A DNA stretch of 64,000 nt from Collimonas rhizosphaerae (GTDB lineage Bacteria; Pseudomonadota; Gammaproteobacteria; Burkholderiales; Burkholderiaceae_D). Each line of letters starts with the position of its first letter. Within the stretch, counting starts at the first letter, position 1. The notes beneath the pieces were generated by a model that worked only from the letters and a program-made list of their open reading frames with translations, made no database searches and was not told the origin of the DNA. Below, in pieces: positions 17,345 through 25,568 of the stretch. Where the stretch lies: positions 290,356 through 354,355 of the forward strand of contig NZ_JBANDC010000005.1 in NCBI RefSeq assembly GCF_038896935.1. Direction: 5' to 3'. The position numbers were made by a program, and so were the translations under genes.

Positions 17345-17690
17345 AGGTAGCCAGCAACGCCGTCAATAATTGGTCAAATGGCGTATCAACGAATCTCGAA
17401 TCAACGCTTGATCTGTCGCACTGAAACCAAGTAAAGGCGGGGCCGGATAGCGATATTCCGGCCCTCTTTTTTTGTCGACCTTGTCTGTCAATCCCTCTTG
17501 ATGCACGCGTGCAAAGAATCCGACCGACTGCTGGTTTTCGTCCTGCTCGGTCTTGAGATTTTTTGTGTGCGGATCTTTTCAAACATTGCCGCTTTCTGCC
17601 GTTTTATTCTTCCCTTTTTTGCCCCGTAGGTTCTTGCGTTGCTTGCGCTTCTCGTAGGGTGCGCCGTCCGGCGATCCGTTGCGTAGCGAT
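17345..17690 (-). pseudogene. gpS 3'-end remnant 1 (tail completion/virion morphogenesis)
   Basis: Matches the 3' two-thirds of the intact gpS gene (19884-20357) closely: PDGAPY..RKQRKNLRGKKG, then MFEKIR, QDENQ, HQEGLTDK and the Arg-Gly-Pro-Glu-Tyr-Arg-Tyr-Pro block. One base is missing in the A-run after the MFEKIR codons, shifting the frame, and about 18 bases are missing in the middle. The gene is dead and lacks its 5' third. It sits immediately downstream of the lipoprotein gene at 17832, on the opposite strand. Confidence 0.75.
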
Positions 17691-17831
17691 TGAAAAAACA
17701 TTTCCTTGTTGAAACATGTTACTTTGGTAAAAATATAACCATAGCGTTTTAGCTGCTTTCTAATTGGTGTCGATTTAATAATAACTTTTATAAGTTAGTT
17801 GCTTCATCCAATCACCTCGGGGAGGTTAGAA

Positions 17832-18737
17832 ATGCGAGCTTTATTTCTGCTTGTTGTAGTGTTTGCCGTTAGCGGGTGTGTATCGATTCCTCTCCCATCG
17901 GCTGGACAGAGCGATGAGACCCCTACTAATTCTGCGGTTCCTTCAAAGGGGCAGAATAAAGCAGGCAGTGCCCAGGAAGGCAAAAACAGCGCTGACAATT
18001 ATGGCTATCATCCGTTGGACCCGCTGCCGATAGATCTTCGGATCCCAAAATCCAAGATTCTAGATGCTCTACCGGATGAAACGATACGAATCGCTGTTGG
18101 TACGGTCTCCGCTGAAGGTGCAATTACTTTCGGTCCCGCAAAATTTGGAGTCTCTGGTAGTAACTATGTGGTGATCCTGGATTACATTAAATTCGGGACC
18201 GATTCCTTCGGTGTCGCGGTGTCGTCAGACAGTAAGGGAGTCCGCACCGCAAAGGTGCTTCCAGATTCAGAGGTATTAAAGGCAGACGTAGTCGTGCCAG
18301 TCTATATCGGTGTGGGCCTGCGCCTTACTGCAAACATTCTGGTTAAGAATGTATCGGCCGACCTCAATCTCGGCAGTCTTTTTGCTCTAGGGGTGGCTGC
18401 TAAGGCGGGGCAAGTTTCAGGCACGTTGGTCATACAGACGCTGGGAGTAAGTGGTCCAGAAATCTCCGGTTTAATTCCAATGCCCGGTGAAATTAGCGAA
18501 TCCACCATTCAAAATGCAATACTCGCGCTTGCGTCAATTAAAGCAAAAATATATGACCCCAAGACGTTAATAACGCCAAGAGTGGTCGGTGTGTTTAACA
18601 ATCTTGGCGGTGGTGATACAACGATCAACGGGGTCATCTCGACACTATTGCAGCGGCCACTCCCGTTTCCAAGGTCGCTTAAAATTGTAGAAAAAGAGAC
18701 CACTAAACTTGCGGTCAACAAGACTGCTAAGCGATAA
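17832..18737 (+). CDS. Prophage-carried lipoprotein, cargo gene 1
   Basis: A 301-residue lipoprotein (signal peptide MRALFLLVVVFAVSGC, Cys16) with a Ser/Gln/Asn-rich linker to about residue 55, then a beta-rich body (IRIAVGTVSAEGAITFGPAK and similar). The ATG follows GGGAGG. It is transcribed opposite to the phage late genes and enclosed by two gpS 3'-end remnants. That position, between gpS and gpV, is a common cargo (moron) slot in P2-like prophages. Its body suits a surface or periplasmic protein. Function unknown. Confidence 0.75.
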   Translation: MRALFLLVVVFAVSGCVSIPLPSAGQSDETPTNSAVPSKGQNKAGSAQEGKNSADNYGYHPLDPLPIDLRIPKSKILDALPDETIRIAVGTVSAEGAITFGPAKFGVSGSNYVVILDYIKFGTDSFGVAVSSDSKGVRTAKVLPDSEVLKADVVVPVYIGVGLRLTANILVKNVSADLNLGSLFALGVAAKAGQVSGTLVIQTLGVSGPEISGLIPMPGEISESTIQNAILALASIKAKIYDPKTLITPRVVGVFNNLGGGDTTINGVISTLLQRPLPFPRSLKIVEKETTKLAVNKTAKR

Positions 18738-18809
18738 AATCAAAACGGCGTCATATCCTCATTATGGCAAATCGATTTGACATCAGCCATATTCAATTGG
18801 GATGTGCTC

Positions 18810-18935
18810 AAAAGCTATCTAGATGACGTAACAACGAATCACGAATCAACTCCCGATCGGTGGCGCTGAAGCCGAGCAAGGGACGGGCCGGATAGTGATA
18901 TGCCGGCCCTCTTTTTTGTCGACCTTGGCGCTCAT
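18810..18935 (-). pseudogene. gpS 3'-end remnant 2
   Basis: About 125 bases match the last ~40 codons of gpS: VDKK..GP.Y.YPARPLLGFSA, then DRELIRDSLLRHL on the minus strand. One A is missing from the poly-A run before the Arg-Gly-Pro codons, so the frame is broken. It is the third occurrence of this gene end in 3 kb and lies between the two lipoprotein cargo genes. Confidence 0.7.
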
Positions 18936-19095
18936 TTTTTCCTGGTGAAAAATTAATGAGGCACAGTTTATAGCGTCGATAAACCTCAAAAATATTAACG
19001 GAGAGAATTCAATCGGCTATCATTTTCGACTAACTTGGTAGCTATAGATCAAAGCTTCAAACCAAGTTTTTATGAGCACTGAGCTAAGGATAACT

Positions 19096-19863
19096 ATGAA
19101 TAGAATGCTTTACAAAACGACTCTCAGCCTTTTTTGTATTGTTTCCACGCTGATGTTGGTCGGATGTGCTTTTCCCCCCAAACTGCCGCTAGATCAAACC
19201 GCAGTCAAAAATGTAAAAAAAGTCGCTCTTATCCCAATAAGAGAATCACAATCGATTACTGTAATGGATAGTTCGATAGGCCCCCTATTTCCGAACTCCT
19301 GGAACATAAGGGATAGTGAAGCTTATGCTGCGGCCATCAATGCGCAAAACGTGAAAATGGCAGACACGTTGAGAGACACTTTGTTGGTCGGATTTCAAAA
19401 GAAAGGTCTAGACGTTGTAGTCCTCACCGACCAATACCCAAAGTGGTCAGCTGATGGAAAATCTTATGACTACTCGGACATCAAAACAGATGCAGATGTC
19501 ATCCTGCAGGTCTGGTTCGGATACACAGGGTATTTCTCCGGCGCCTTCAAGGATTATCAACCTTGGCTCATGGTCCATTCGGTATTATTGGATGCACATA
19601 CGAAAATGGCCCTCTATCGCCAAAGTTTCAGTGCAGGGATGAAGCCGATTGTGGATTCCATAGAATTCATTCCGATTGAGGGACAAATCAAATATATTTC
19701 ATCAAATCAGTTGATGTTACGTTTCAAGGAATCGTTTGACCAACTTTTGCAAGGGCACCAGGCAATTGCGCGGCAACTAATGCTGGAATTGAAGCTTGGT
19801 GCCGGCGTCTGCGGTACTGACGTTCCCCAAGGATCATGCAACGAACAAATTACAAGCAACTAG
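19096..19863 (+). CDS. Prophage-carried lipoprotein, cargo gene 2
   Basis: A 255-residue lipoprotein (hydrophobic leader ending LMLVGC, Cys24) with a mixed alpha/beta body. KKVALIPIRESQSI and DVVVLTDQYPKWSADGK look like strands of a Rossmann-like or tolB-type domain, and the tail ends with a paired-Cys segment (VCGTDVPQGSC). ATG 19096 follows AAGGA; the frame is open to 19072. Like the first cargo gene it is AT-richer than the chromosome, antisense to the phage late genes, and ends next to a gpS 3' end. Function unknown. Confidence 0.75.
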   Translation: MNRMLYKTTLSLFCIVSTLMLVGCAFPPKLPLDQTAVKNVKKVALIPIRESQSITVMDSSIGPLFPNSWNIRDSEAYAAAINAQNVKMADTLRDTLLVGFQKKGLDVVVLTDQYPKWSADGKSYDYSDIKTDADVILQVWFGYTGYFSGAFKDYQPWLMVHSVLLDAHTKMALYRQSFSAGMKPIVDSIEFIPIEGQIKYISSNQLMLRFKESFDQLLQGHQAIARQLMLELKLGAGVCGTDVPQGSCNEQITSN

Positions 19864-19883
19864 TCATCGATATGCTTGTTTCG

Positions 19884-20357
19884 TCATCGAGTTCCATGCA
19901 AATGCCGCAATAGAGAATCTCGAATGAACGCTTGATCATTAGCACTAAAGCCGAGTAAAGGCCGGGCCGGATAGCGATACTCCGGCCCTCTTTTTTTGTC
20001 GATCTTGTCCGTCAATCCTTCTTGGTGTACGCGGGCAATGCGTGCCAGGCGTCCAAAGAATCCGACCGATAGCTGGTTTTCGTCCTGTTCGATTTTGAGA
20101 TTTTTTTGCAGACGGATCTTTTCAAACATCGCCGCTTTCTGCCGTTTGATTCTCCCTTTTTTGCCGCGTAGATTCTTCCGTTGCTTACGTGCCGCGTAAG
20201 GTGCACCATCCGGGGCTTGCTGGCTGGCGATGCGTCGCGCCTGGCTACGCCGCAAGTCTTGGGCAATCTTGTGCGTGATCACGCGACGCTGGCCGGGTTG
20301 GAGCTGGGCCAGCAACGCGCCGGCCCAATGCTCGATGGTGTGCAGATCGTCGCTCAT
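19884..20357 (-). CDS. Phage virion morphogenesis protein gpS (tail completion)
   Basis: A 157-residue P2 gpS-type protein that completes the tail for head joining. Typical regions are DDLHTIEHWAGALLAQLQPG at the start, RRSQARRIASQQAPDGAPYA, then the basic RKQRKNLRGKKGRIK and the terminal YPARPLLGFSANDQAFIRDS. Its ATG overlaps the stop of the upstream gpR-part gene (ATGA), as in P2 phages. The frame continues to 20381 but the coupled start is preferred. This is the intact version of the sequence repeated at 17345 and 18810. Confidence 0.85.
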   Translation of the reverse strand: MSDDLHTIEHWAGALLAQLQPGQRRVITHKIAQDLRRSQARRIASQQAPDGAPYAARKQRKNLRGKKGRIKRQKAAMFEKIRLQKNLKIEQDENQLSVGFFGRLARIARVHQEGLTDKIDKKRGPEYRYPARPLLGFSANDQAFIRDSLLRHLHGTR

Positions 20358-20917
20358 TGCGGATCTGCCGGCGTGTGCCACTCAGCGATCAACGAATTTC
20401 CCGCATAGGCTTGCCAGAATTGGTCCGTATAGCCCGGAGTGAGTTGCGGTTCCGCCGGATGTCGCACGTCCAGCCGGCCATCATTACCCCGCTTGACGAC
20501 TACGCGCTCAGTCAGGGTCAGCTTGATCGATAGATCAATCGTTTGGTGATTGTTGAAATCAACATCAAAGCCAATACCGGTTTTTCGCAGGTCCGCATTG
20601 TCCAGCAAGTCTCGCTGGTGGACCTCGACCCAAGCCAGCAGCGCCACCATGATGGCGTCGGCATCGCCGCTATAGTCGGTAATGATGGCCGCGCCGCCGA
20701 CTGCCCGGTTCAGCGCCGGACAGCGATAGCCGCTAGAAATCACCATCGCCGCGCCTTTCAACTCCAGGCGCACCAGTTCGTTAAATTTCGCCAGGCGCCG
20801 CAGGTTGGCAACGATGGCCGGCGCTGGCGTGTTGTTAATCCTTAACTCACGCGCCTTGTCGCTACGCGTGAATTCTTCCAGTGTGAAATGCTCGGTAAGT
20901 GGCGTCGATACAGTCAT
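20354..20917 (-). pseudogene. Chimera: M15 peptidase (lysin) N-part fused to tail protein gpR C-part
   Basis: A 187-residue in-frame fusion. Residues 1-75 are the start of a VanY/M15-type phage endolysin (LTEHFTLEEFTRSDKARELR ... MVISSGYRCPALNRAVGG). From about residue 78 it becomes P2 gpR (ITDYSGDADAIMVALLAWVE, then IDLSIKLTLTERVVV). The lysin keeps the early SxGYRCPxLNxxVGG motif but lacks the later metal ligands, and gpR lacks its N-terminus. A deletion between the two genes removed the intervening lysis genes and joined them in frame. Both activities are probably lost. Confidence 0.8.
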
Positions 20918-21183
20918 TGCATGTTCCTGATGATATTGGCGACGTTGCCCTGGGCGCGATGCACCAGGTAACACAAGGTCAAGGCGATGCCAGCCTCACC
21001 GAAGGAGGCGCGGCCATGGTCGAGCAAGATTTCCAGGGCGCTGGTGCCGGTAGCTACAATCAGCAGCCAGGCCACCACGGAAATATGTAATCTGTGGTTA
21101 GCCAAGCCGCGCCGGTAGCACAGCAGCCGCAGGCAGGAGCTGGCATAGGAGAACAGCGCCAGCATGGTCAGGGTGTTAGTCAT
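20914..21183 (-). CDS. Phage holin-type small membrane protein
   Basis: An 89-residue protein with three hydrophobic segments (LTMLALFSYASSCLRLLCYR, ISVVAWLLIVATGTSALEIL and GIALTLCYLVHR). It fits the three-TM holin family encoded just before the lysin in P2-like phages. It overlaps the following lysin start by ATGA and the previous gene by 8 bases, so the lysis cassette order is preserved here. Confidence 0.75.
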   Translation of the reverse strand: MTNTLTMLALFSYASSCLRLLCYRRGLANHRLHISVVAWLLIVATGTSALEILLDHGRASFGEAGIALTLCYLVHRAQGNVANIIRNMQ

Positions 21184-21376
21184 GGTCGCCTCCCTTGCGG
21201 ATCCACGCCGGCAGCTCGATGGTCTTGATCAGATCGATGCCGTGCAGAGTCAGGGCAATGGCCGCCGCCGACGCGAAGAAGGCGGCCACGCCCGATTGTT
21301 TCAGCGGCGTGTTGTTGATGACCTCGGGCGCGGCCAGGTACACGTTCCACACCTGGCACATGCAATGCCGCCTCAA
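21176..21376 (-). CDS. Phage small membrane protein (second holin/antiholin-like), 5' end damaged
   Basis: About 60 residues with one hydrophobic segment (GVAAFFASAAAIALTLHGID) and a charged tail LPAWIRKGGDHD. Proteins of this size and place sit next to the holin in betaproteobacterial P2-like phages. The first few codons (MRRHCMCQVW) look like junction sequence, since gpD-derived DNA begins on the other strand within 50 bases. The native start was likely lost. Confidence 0.6.
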   Translation of the reverse strand: MRRHCMCQVWNVYLAAPEVINNTPLKQSGVAAFFASAAAIALTLHGIDLIKTIELPAWIRKGGDHD

Positions 21377-21421
21377 TGCCGGAATGGGTCGGTACGCGGC
21401 CCAGCTGGTGCGCGTCCTTGG

Positions 21422-21552
21422 CGTATTCCCGCGTTTAAGATCACCCTGGACGGTCGGGACTTGACTGCCAAGTTCGCGTCGCGCCTGGTCAGCCTCAACC
21501 TGACCGAGTGCCGTAGCGACAACGCCGACGAATTGACCATTACCCTAAGCAC
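21422..21552 (+). pseudogene. Late-control protein gpD, N-terminal fragment
   Basis: The stretch RIPAFKITLDGRDLTAKFAS followed by RLVSLNLTECRSDNADELTI is the conserved start of P2 gpD (a tail protein involved in late control). It stops matching after TITLS, where the DNA changes to an unrelated frame. Only about 43 codons remain. Confidence 0.75.
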
Positions 21553-21600
21553 GAGCACAAGATCGACTTCATCGACGAAATCTGGTCAGCCGATCACTAC

Positions 21601-22236
21601 TTGCTGCCGCTTGATGCTCCTGATGAGGCGCTCTATCGCGCTGCCGACAGTGCCGCTCGCGAGTGCTATCTGCGGGCACAAGGCGGCCCCCTGGTCGGGC
21701 GCAAGGGACTGGTCAAGATCGCCACGCGCAGCACTGTGGTCGAGGGCAAGTACGCAACTTATGAGATGGAAAAACCATGCGGCATTTATCACGCATGGAA
21801 TCCTCGCGCAGTGTATGAATCGGTCCGCTATCAGTGGACAGTCGTTGGCGCCGTCAAGGCTGTGGCCTTTGACCTTCCTTGGACTGGTGTAAATAACTGT
21901 ACGAAAAAGTCAAAAAAGAAAGTTCCTACTTCTGTTTTGACAGAGGAGGAAATAGCAGCTACCGCCGTCCGACTTGCTGATTTCATCGAAAAAAATCCGC
22001 AGCCGGCATATCAGCCCACCGACTGGTCGACGATAGACAAAAAATCGAAAGATCTAGAACGGGAAACCGACAAATTTGCCACTGCGATGAATGCGCAGTG
22101 CGAAGAGACGCGCCGGCAGGAAATGACCGCGTATGAAAAAAACGACATGGCGGCACGCAAGCGCCTTGTCACGACCTGGGCGGCCCTTGGCGCCTGCCCT
22201 TACCCACGAATCTTTATTACTGAAAGCGACCTATGA
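21601..22236 (+). CDS. Unidentified phage-region protein, 5' end truncated
   Basis: The frame is open from inside the gpD fragment and reads as protein from about 21556 (KHEHKIDFIDEIWSADHYLL). The TTG at 21601 is only the first nominal start. The middle has CYLRAQGGPLVGRKGLVKIA, and the last third is a charged helical segment (LTEEEIAATAVRLADFIEKN). The two parts may themselves be a fusion. The ribosome site and true start are missing. No family recognised. Confidence 0.45.
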   Translation: MLPLDAPDEALYRAADSAARECYLRAQGGPLVGRKGLVKIATRSTVVEGKYATYEMEKPCGIYHAWNPRAVYESVRYQWTVVGAVKAVAFDLPWTGVNNCTKKSKKKVPTSVLTEEEIAATAVRLADFIEKNPQPAYQPTDWSTIDKKSKDLERETDKFATAMNAQCEETRRQEMTAYEKNDMAARKRLVTTWAALGACPYPRIFITESDL

Positions 22237-22421
22237 AAATTCTCATGCACGCATGCCTAAATTCGCTAATGGCGTTCGCCATGCTTGGCATCGCCGAAAC
22301 AATCCAGCCAGCGTTTAAGCGCTTCCAGATCCGCCACCACGGCGCACTGTCGGCCTTCGTGGCACTGGTCATTGTCATCTGCCTAGTGATCGGCTTGCTC
22401 GTGGGGGCTTTCCATGAATAA
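22233..22421 (+). CDS. Small phage-region membrane protein
   Basis: A 62-residue protein whose ATG overlaps the previous stop codon (ATGA). It has one strongly hydrophobic segment (LSAFVALVIVICLVIGLLVG) after a basic loop (FKRFQIRHH). It overlaps the next start by 8 bases, so the three genes were translationally coupled. Function unknown. Confidence 0.6.
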   Translation: MKILMHACLNSLMAFAMLGIAETIQPAFKRFQIRHHGALSAFVALVIVICLVIGLLVGAFHE

Positions 22422-23346
22422 GGCGAATCAAGATGTCACCGTGAAGGTGCGTGACCGCATCACATTCGACAGCGACGAAGGCATCCAGGCCGGTTACGTC
22501 AGCGATCTGCGGCGCGACCTGGGCAACGGCGAGTTGCACGCCTGGGTCGAAGTGGATCACCAATTACCCGGCTGCGTCCGCGCTGTGCCTGTCTCGGACA
22601 TTTTGACTTCCGATCAGGTCGGGCCGCCGTCGACCTTCTACCTTGGCCCCGTTTGCACGACGTTCAATGACTTTCACATTTCGATAAAGGCAACTGCTAA
22701 CCGATGCAAACGACTATTTTCGACTTTGTGGAATCACGCACGCGGCTGGGGCTATACCGATCTAGAAAATCCTTGCACTGGCATCAAAGGATTCAGCCTA
22801 GAAAAGCGCACCGTGTACATCACCGACGCAGTTTTCAATGCCGTCCGAGATTGCGCGAGCGACACGTTGATAGACGCCTTGGATCTGGCCTACCTGACTG
22901 GCCAACGTCCAGCCGACACTCTCAAAATGAAGGCCAGCGATATTGCCAATGGGTTCCTGCTTGTAGACCAGGGCAAGACTCAAAAGAAATTACGTATTTC
23001 CGTTACCGGGGAACTGGCAACCGTGCTTGGCCGAATAGTCGTTCGCAAGGCGCAGCATAAGATTGAAAACGATCAATTGTTGATGAATGGTGATGGCAAG
23101 GTATTCACCCTGCCCGCATTGCGCAGTCACTTCGACCGGGCGAAAATCGCTGCAGCCAAGCAGTCGCCAGAGCTAGCCGCAGATATAAAAGCCTTCCGGT
23201 TTTACGATCTGCGTGCAAAAGCAGCTGACGACACATCTGACAACCGTGGCGACCAAGCTGCAAGTGATCTGTTAGGCCATGACAATATTAAAACCACACA
23301 ACGGCACTACTTCCGAAGAGGCAAGATTGTAGAGCCTACCAAGTAA
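22414..23346 (+). pseudogene. Phage tyrosine integrase, N-terminally replaced (chimera)
   Basis: The last ~210 residues are a tyrosine recombinase: LDLAYLTGQRPADTLKMK (first catalytic Arg), QGKTQKKL (Lys region), FRFYDLRAKAADDTSD (box with Arg; the usual His is Tyr) and LLGHDNIKTTQRHYFRR (His and the nucleophilic Tyr). The first ~80 residues are unrelated (VKVRDRITFDSDEGIQAGYV), so the arm-binding domain and part of the core-binding domain were replaced in frame. The catalytic domain could still fold, but site recognition is doubtful. Confidence 0.7.
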
Positions 23347-23551
23347 TTTTTCTGGTGCGAAGTTGTCAAAAATCCAGAGAAATTCCTGACGGCGTAACGT
23401 ATATATCTAGCAGGTAGCGTCCGAACACGAAGGTCATAGTTTGACCCGAACCGGACTGGCGCGAGATTCCGTTGAACGTCTTCTATCAATCTTCTTCTAT
23501 CAGCCGAGGGCTGACAGAAAAACTGCGAAAGAGGACGATGTGCTTCAATAA

Positions 23552-25114
23552 CTACACAGGAGTAAGTAAAGACGCAACCAACTCAAGATTCTTTCGATTT
23601 CCTGATGCAAAAGTTTGGTCGTAATCTTCTATCTTGTCTATCGAGCGTGGATTCGTGAGAACTCTATCAATCAGGTCGAGCTGCGCGATAACACGTTTCT
23701 TGAGATTGTCAGTTTCTAGTGCGGCAAATTCCAGCGCTCTCTGTCGAGAGCGAAGGGCATCTCGTTCATCGGACAATGTATCCGCTTGAGAGACAAAATC
23801 GCATATTGAGTTGAACTCTGCCTCCTGCATCCATTCCGGTCGTTTTTTAGATATGAAGTCCTTTAGTTCCTGTATATACCATCGGGATGGCATTGCCGTC
23901 ATCCTCGCAAACTGGAGCAGACTTTTCTTTACAGATTTTGACTGTTCTTCAGTCAGGAGATCAAGCCGCGCTGTCTTTAGCACAATTAACGGATCGCCTC
24001 CGATGCCTGACTTACTACACTCTATTAGATAACTAGAGTAGCGTTGTTGAGCTTGAGTGTGAATTTCATTTGCGAATGAATTGGGCAAGCTTTTTAACAG
24101 CGAATTATTAGGCTCTAGGATGCTCACGAATTCTGGTTCATTAACGTACGTTGGCAATAGACTATTTTGTATTTGCTTATTAAGAGATTCCTGAAATTCG
24201 GTCCATGACTGATGTGAAAGTGCTTCAGGTTTCTTCAGCCTAAAGAAATCAATCAATTTTTCCGTCGTCGAGTATTGTGTGACTTCCCTAGAAAATCTAG
24301 CCATTAACAATTCGGAAGCATATTTTTTCAGCGTCGCCCAATGGTCTTCAGAAAGCAATGTTGGCTTTGGGCGGTTTAGTAGCTTGTAATAGGCCGTCTG
24401 CTCGATTAAGGGGGAAAAACTATACTCAAAAAGCGTTTTCTTAATAGCCCCAAATTGCATTTCCGACCACTCTGTTGAAGATGCAAACCAAGGCTTATCA
24501 TCCCGAAAGATTCTTTCGGCACTAGACCATTTCCGAAACGACTCCCTTTTGAATCTTCGGATGTTTCCAAAACCCTGTGATATCGCCCCGACAATGTAAG
24601 CCAACCATATCCAATTGTAATTGATTGGGGACGTCTGATTTTCTTGAGCTTGGGCATTCCCATCAGCATGACTTATGGAAATCCATTTTTTTTCAATCGC
24701 GAGGCCGTCATAACGGACAAGCAGTCGAATCTTTTGTCCTGCCGGAAGTTCTGGATAAACAAGCTCAAAACTATTAGGTTCTGAGAAGGTTTCCTCTTTA
24801 ATTAGGCTCGAATGCTTAGTTAGTTTGTATGAAGAAATGTGGTGAGGCACCTTGATCGAAATCCCCTTTACTAGGCTACGCCCAGAGTTTACAACCGCGA
24901 TTTCTTGGGCATATTCATCCGTTCCCTTCGAACCGGGGATCTCTATTGCTTCTGATATCGAATACGTTGCCGTAGGTACATCCTTAAAGTGATCTTGCAC
25001 AAACCACAAAATCAATCCACCCACAATAGCCACAACTAAGCTTTTTAGCATTTTTAGGTACACGTTAAAATTAACGAAGACTGTTGTCCAGTAATTCGGT
25101 GGTTGAATACGCAT
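23552..25114 (-). CDS. AT-rich membrane-anchored protein of unknown function
   Basis: A 520-residue protein with two hydrophobic segments (LKSLVVAIVGGLILWFVQDH near residue 25, and WIWLAYIVGAISQGFGNIRR near residue 175). Between them is an apparently external beta-rich domain (AVVNSGRSLVKGISIKVPHH). A roughly 330-residue charged, helical cytoplasmic region follows (repeated SE/SxxxW..L motifs such as LSEDHWATLKKYASE and LSHQSWTEFQESLNK). Base composition is clearly lower in GC than its neighbours. It lies between the phage integrase and a tRNA gene, a usual place for cargo or defence genes. No family recognised. The start (25114) is uncertain. Confidence 0.65.
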   Translation of the reverse strand: MRIQPPNYWTTVFVNFNVYLKMLKSLVVAIVGGLILWFVQDHFKDVPTATYSISEAIEIPGSKGTDEYAQEIAVVNSGRSLVKGISIKVPHHISSYKLTKHSSLIKEETFSEPNSFELVYPELPAGQKIRLLVRYDGLAIEKKWISISHADGNAQAQENQTSPINYNWIWLAYIVGAISQGFGNIRRFKRESFRKWSSAERIFRDDKPWFASSTEWSEMQFGAIKKTLFEYSFSPLIEQTAYYKLLNRPKPTLLSEDHWATLKKYASELLMARFSREVTQYSTTEKLIDFFRLKKPEALSHQSWTEFQESLNKQIQNSLLPTYVNEPEFVSILEPNNSLLKSLPNSFANEIHTQAQQRYSSYLIECSKSGIGGDPLIVLKTARLDLLTEEQSKSVKKSLLQFARMTAMPSRWYIQELKDFISKKRPEWMQEAEFNSICDFVSQADTLSDERDALRSRQRALEFAALETDNLKKRVIAQLDLIDRVLTNPRSIDKIEDYDQTFASGNRKNLELVASLLTPV

Positions 25115-25282
25115 TGCTTATTCGCAATGAAGCTTACTCTCTTCGCTTGCCACACGCAAAATTACCCAAAGGGGCACTCCAACCGACTTTTGCCTGTCGC
25201 TCGTGGAAGGCTGAATGAGCCCAGTTTCGCTACAATGCCGGCACCTTCGCAGCTCCAAGATTTTAGAGCCACAAAGGAACTT

Positions 25283-25300
25283 TTGCGGAGCGCTCCGCAA
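25283..25300. other. 18-bp perfect palindrome before tRNA-Gly
   Basis: TTGCGGAGCGCTCCGCAA is self-complementary and lies 57 bases upstream of the tRNA. It could be a protein-binding site or part of an integration region. There is no T-run. Confidence 0.3.
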
Positions 25301-25356
25301 TTCATGCAAATTTAGATCACCAGAAAGAATTAAATTTGGTTTAAAATCAACACCTT

Positions 25357-25430
25357 GCGGGTGTAGTTCAATGGTAGAACGAAAGCTTCCCAAGCTTTAG
25401 ACGAGGGTTCGATCCCCTCTACCCGCTCCA
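25357..25430 (+). tRNA. tRNA-Gly(CCC)
   Basis: A 74-base cloverleaf. The acceptor stem is GCGGGTG with TACCCGC (one G-U pair), the D-arm GTTC-AATGGTA-GAAC, the anticodon stem-loop AAAGC-TTCCCAA-GCTTT giving anticodon CCC, and the T-arm GAGGG-TTCGATC-CCCTC. The 3' CCA is encoded. It decodes GGG. Confidence 0.95.
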
Positions 25431-25568
25431 GACCAGCGTTGGCGCCAGCATCTCCGGGCGCCATTTGTATTTTTGAGGCGATCGATTGCCTGGCGTTACA
25501 ATGACGCCATGGTCCATGGCAGTTACATGGCAATTGCGCGCCCGCCTTACCCTAACCGTCTATCAAGC

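Noticed and set aside
25357..25430. tRNA-Gly as the attachment site of the prophage
   Set aside because: No second copy of the tRNA 3' end is visible to the left within the window, so the site cannot be established.
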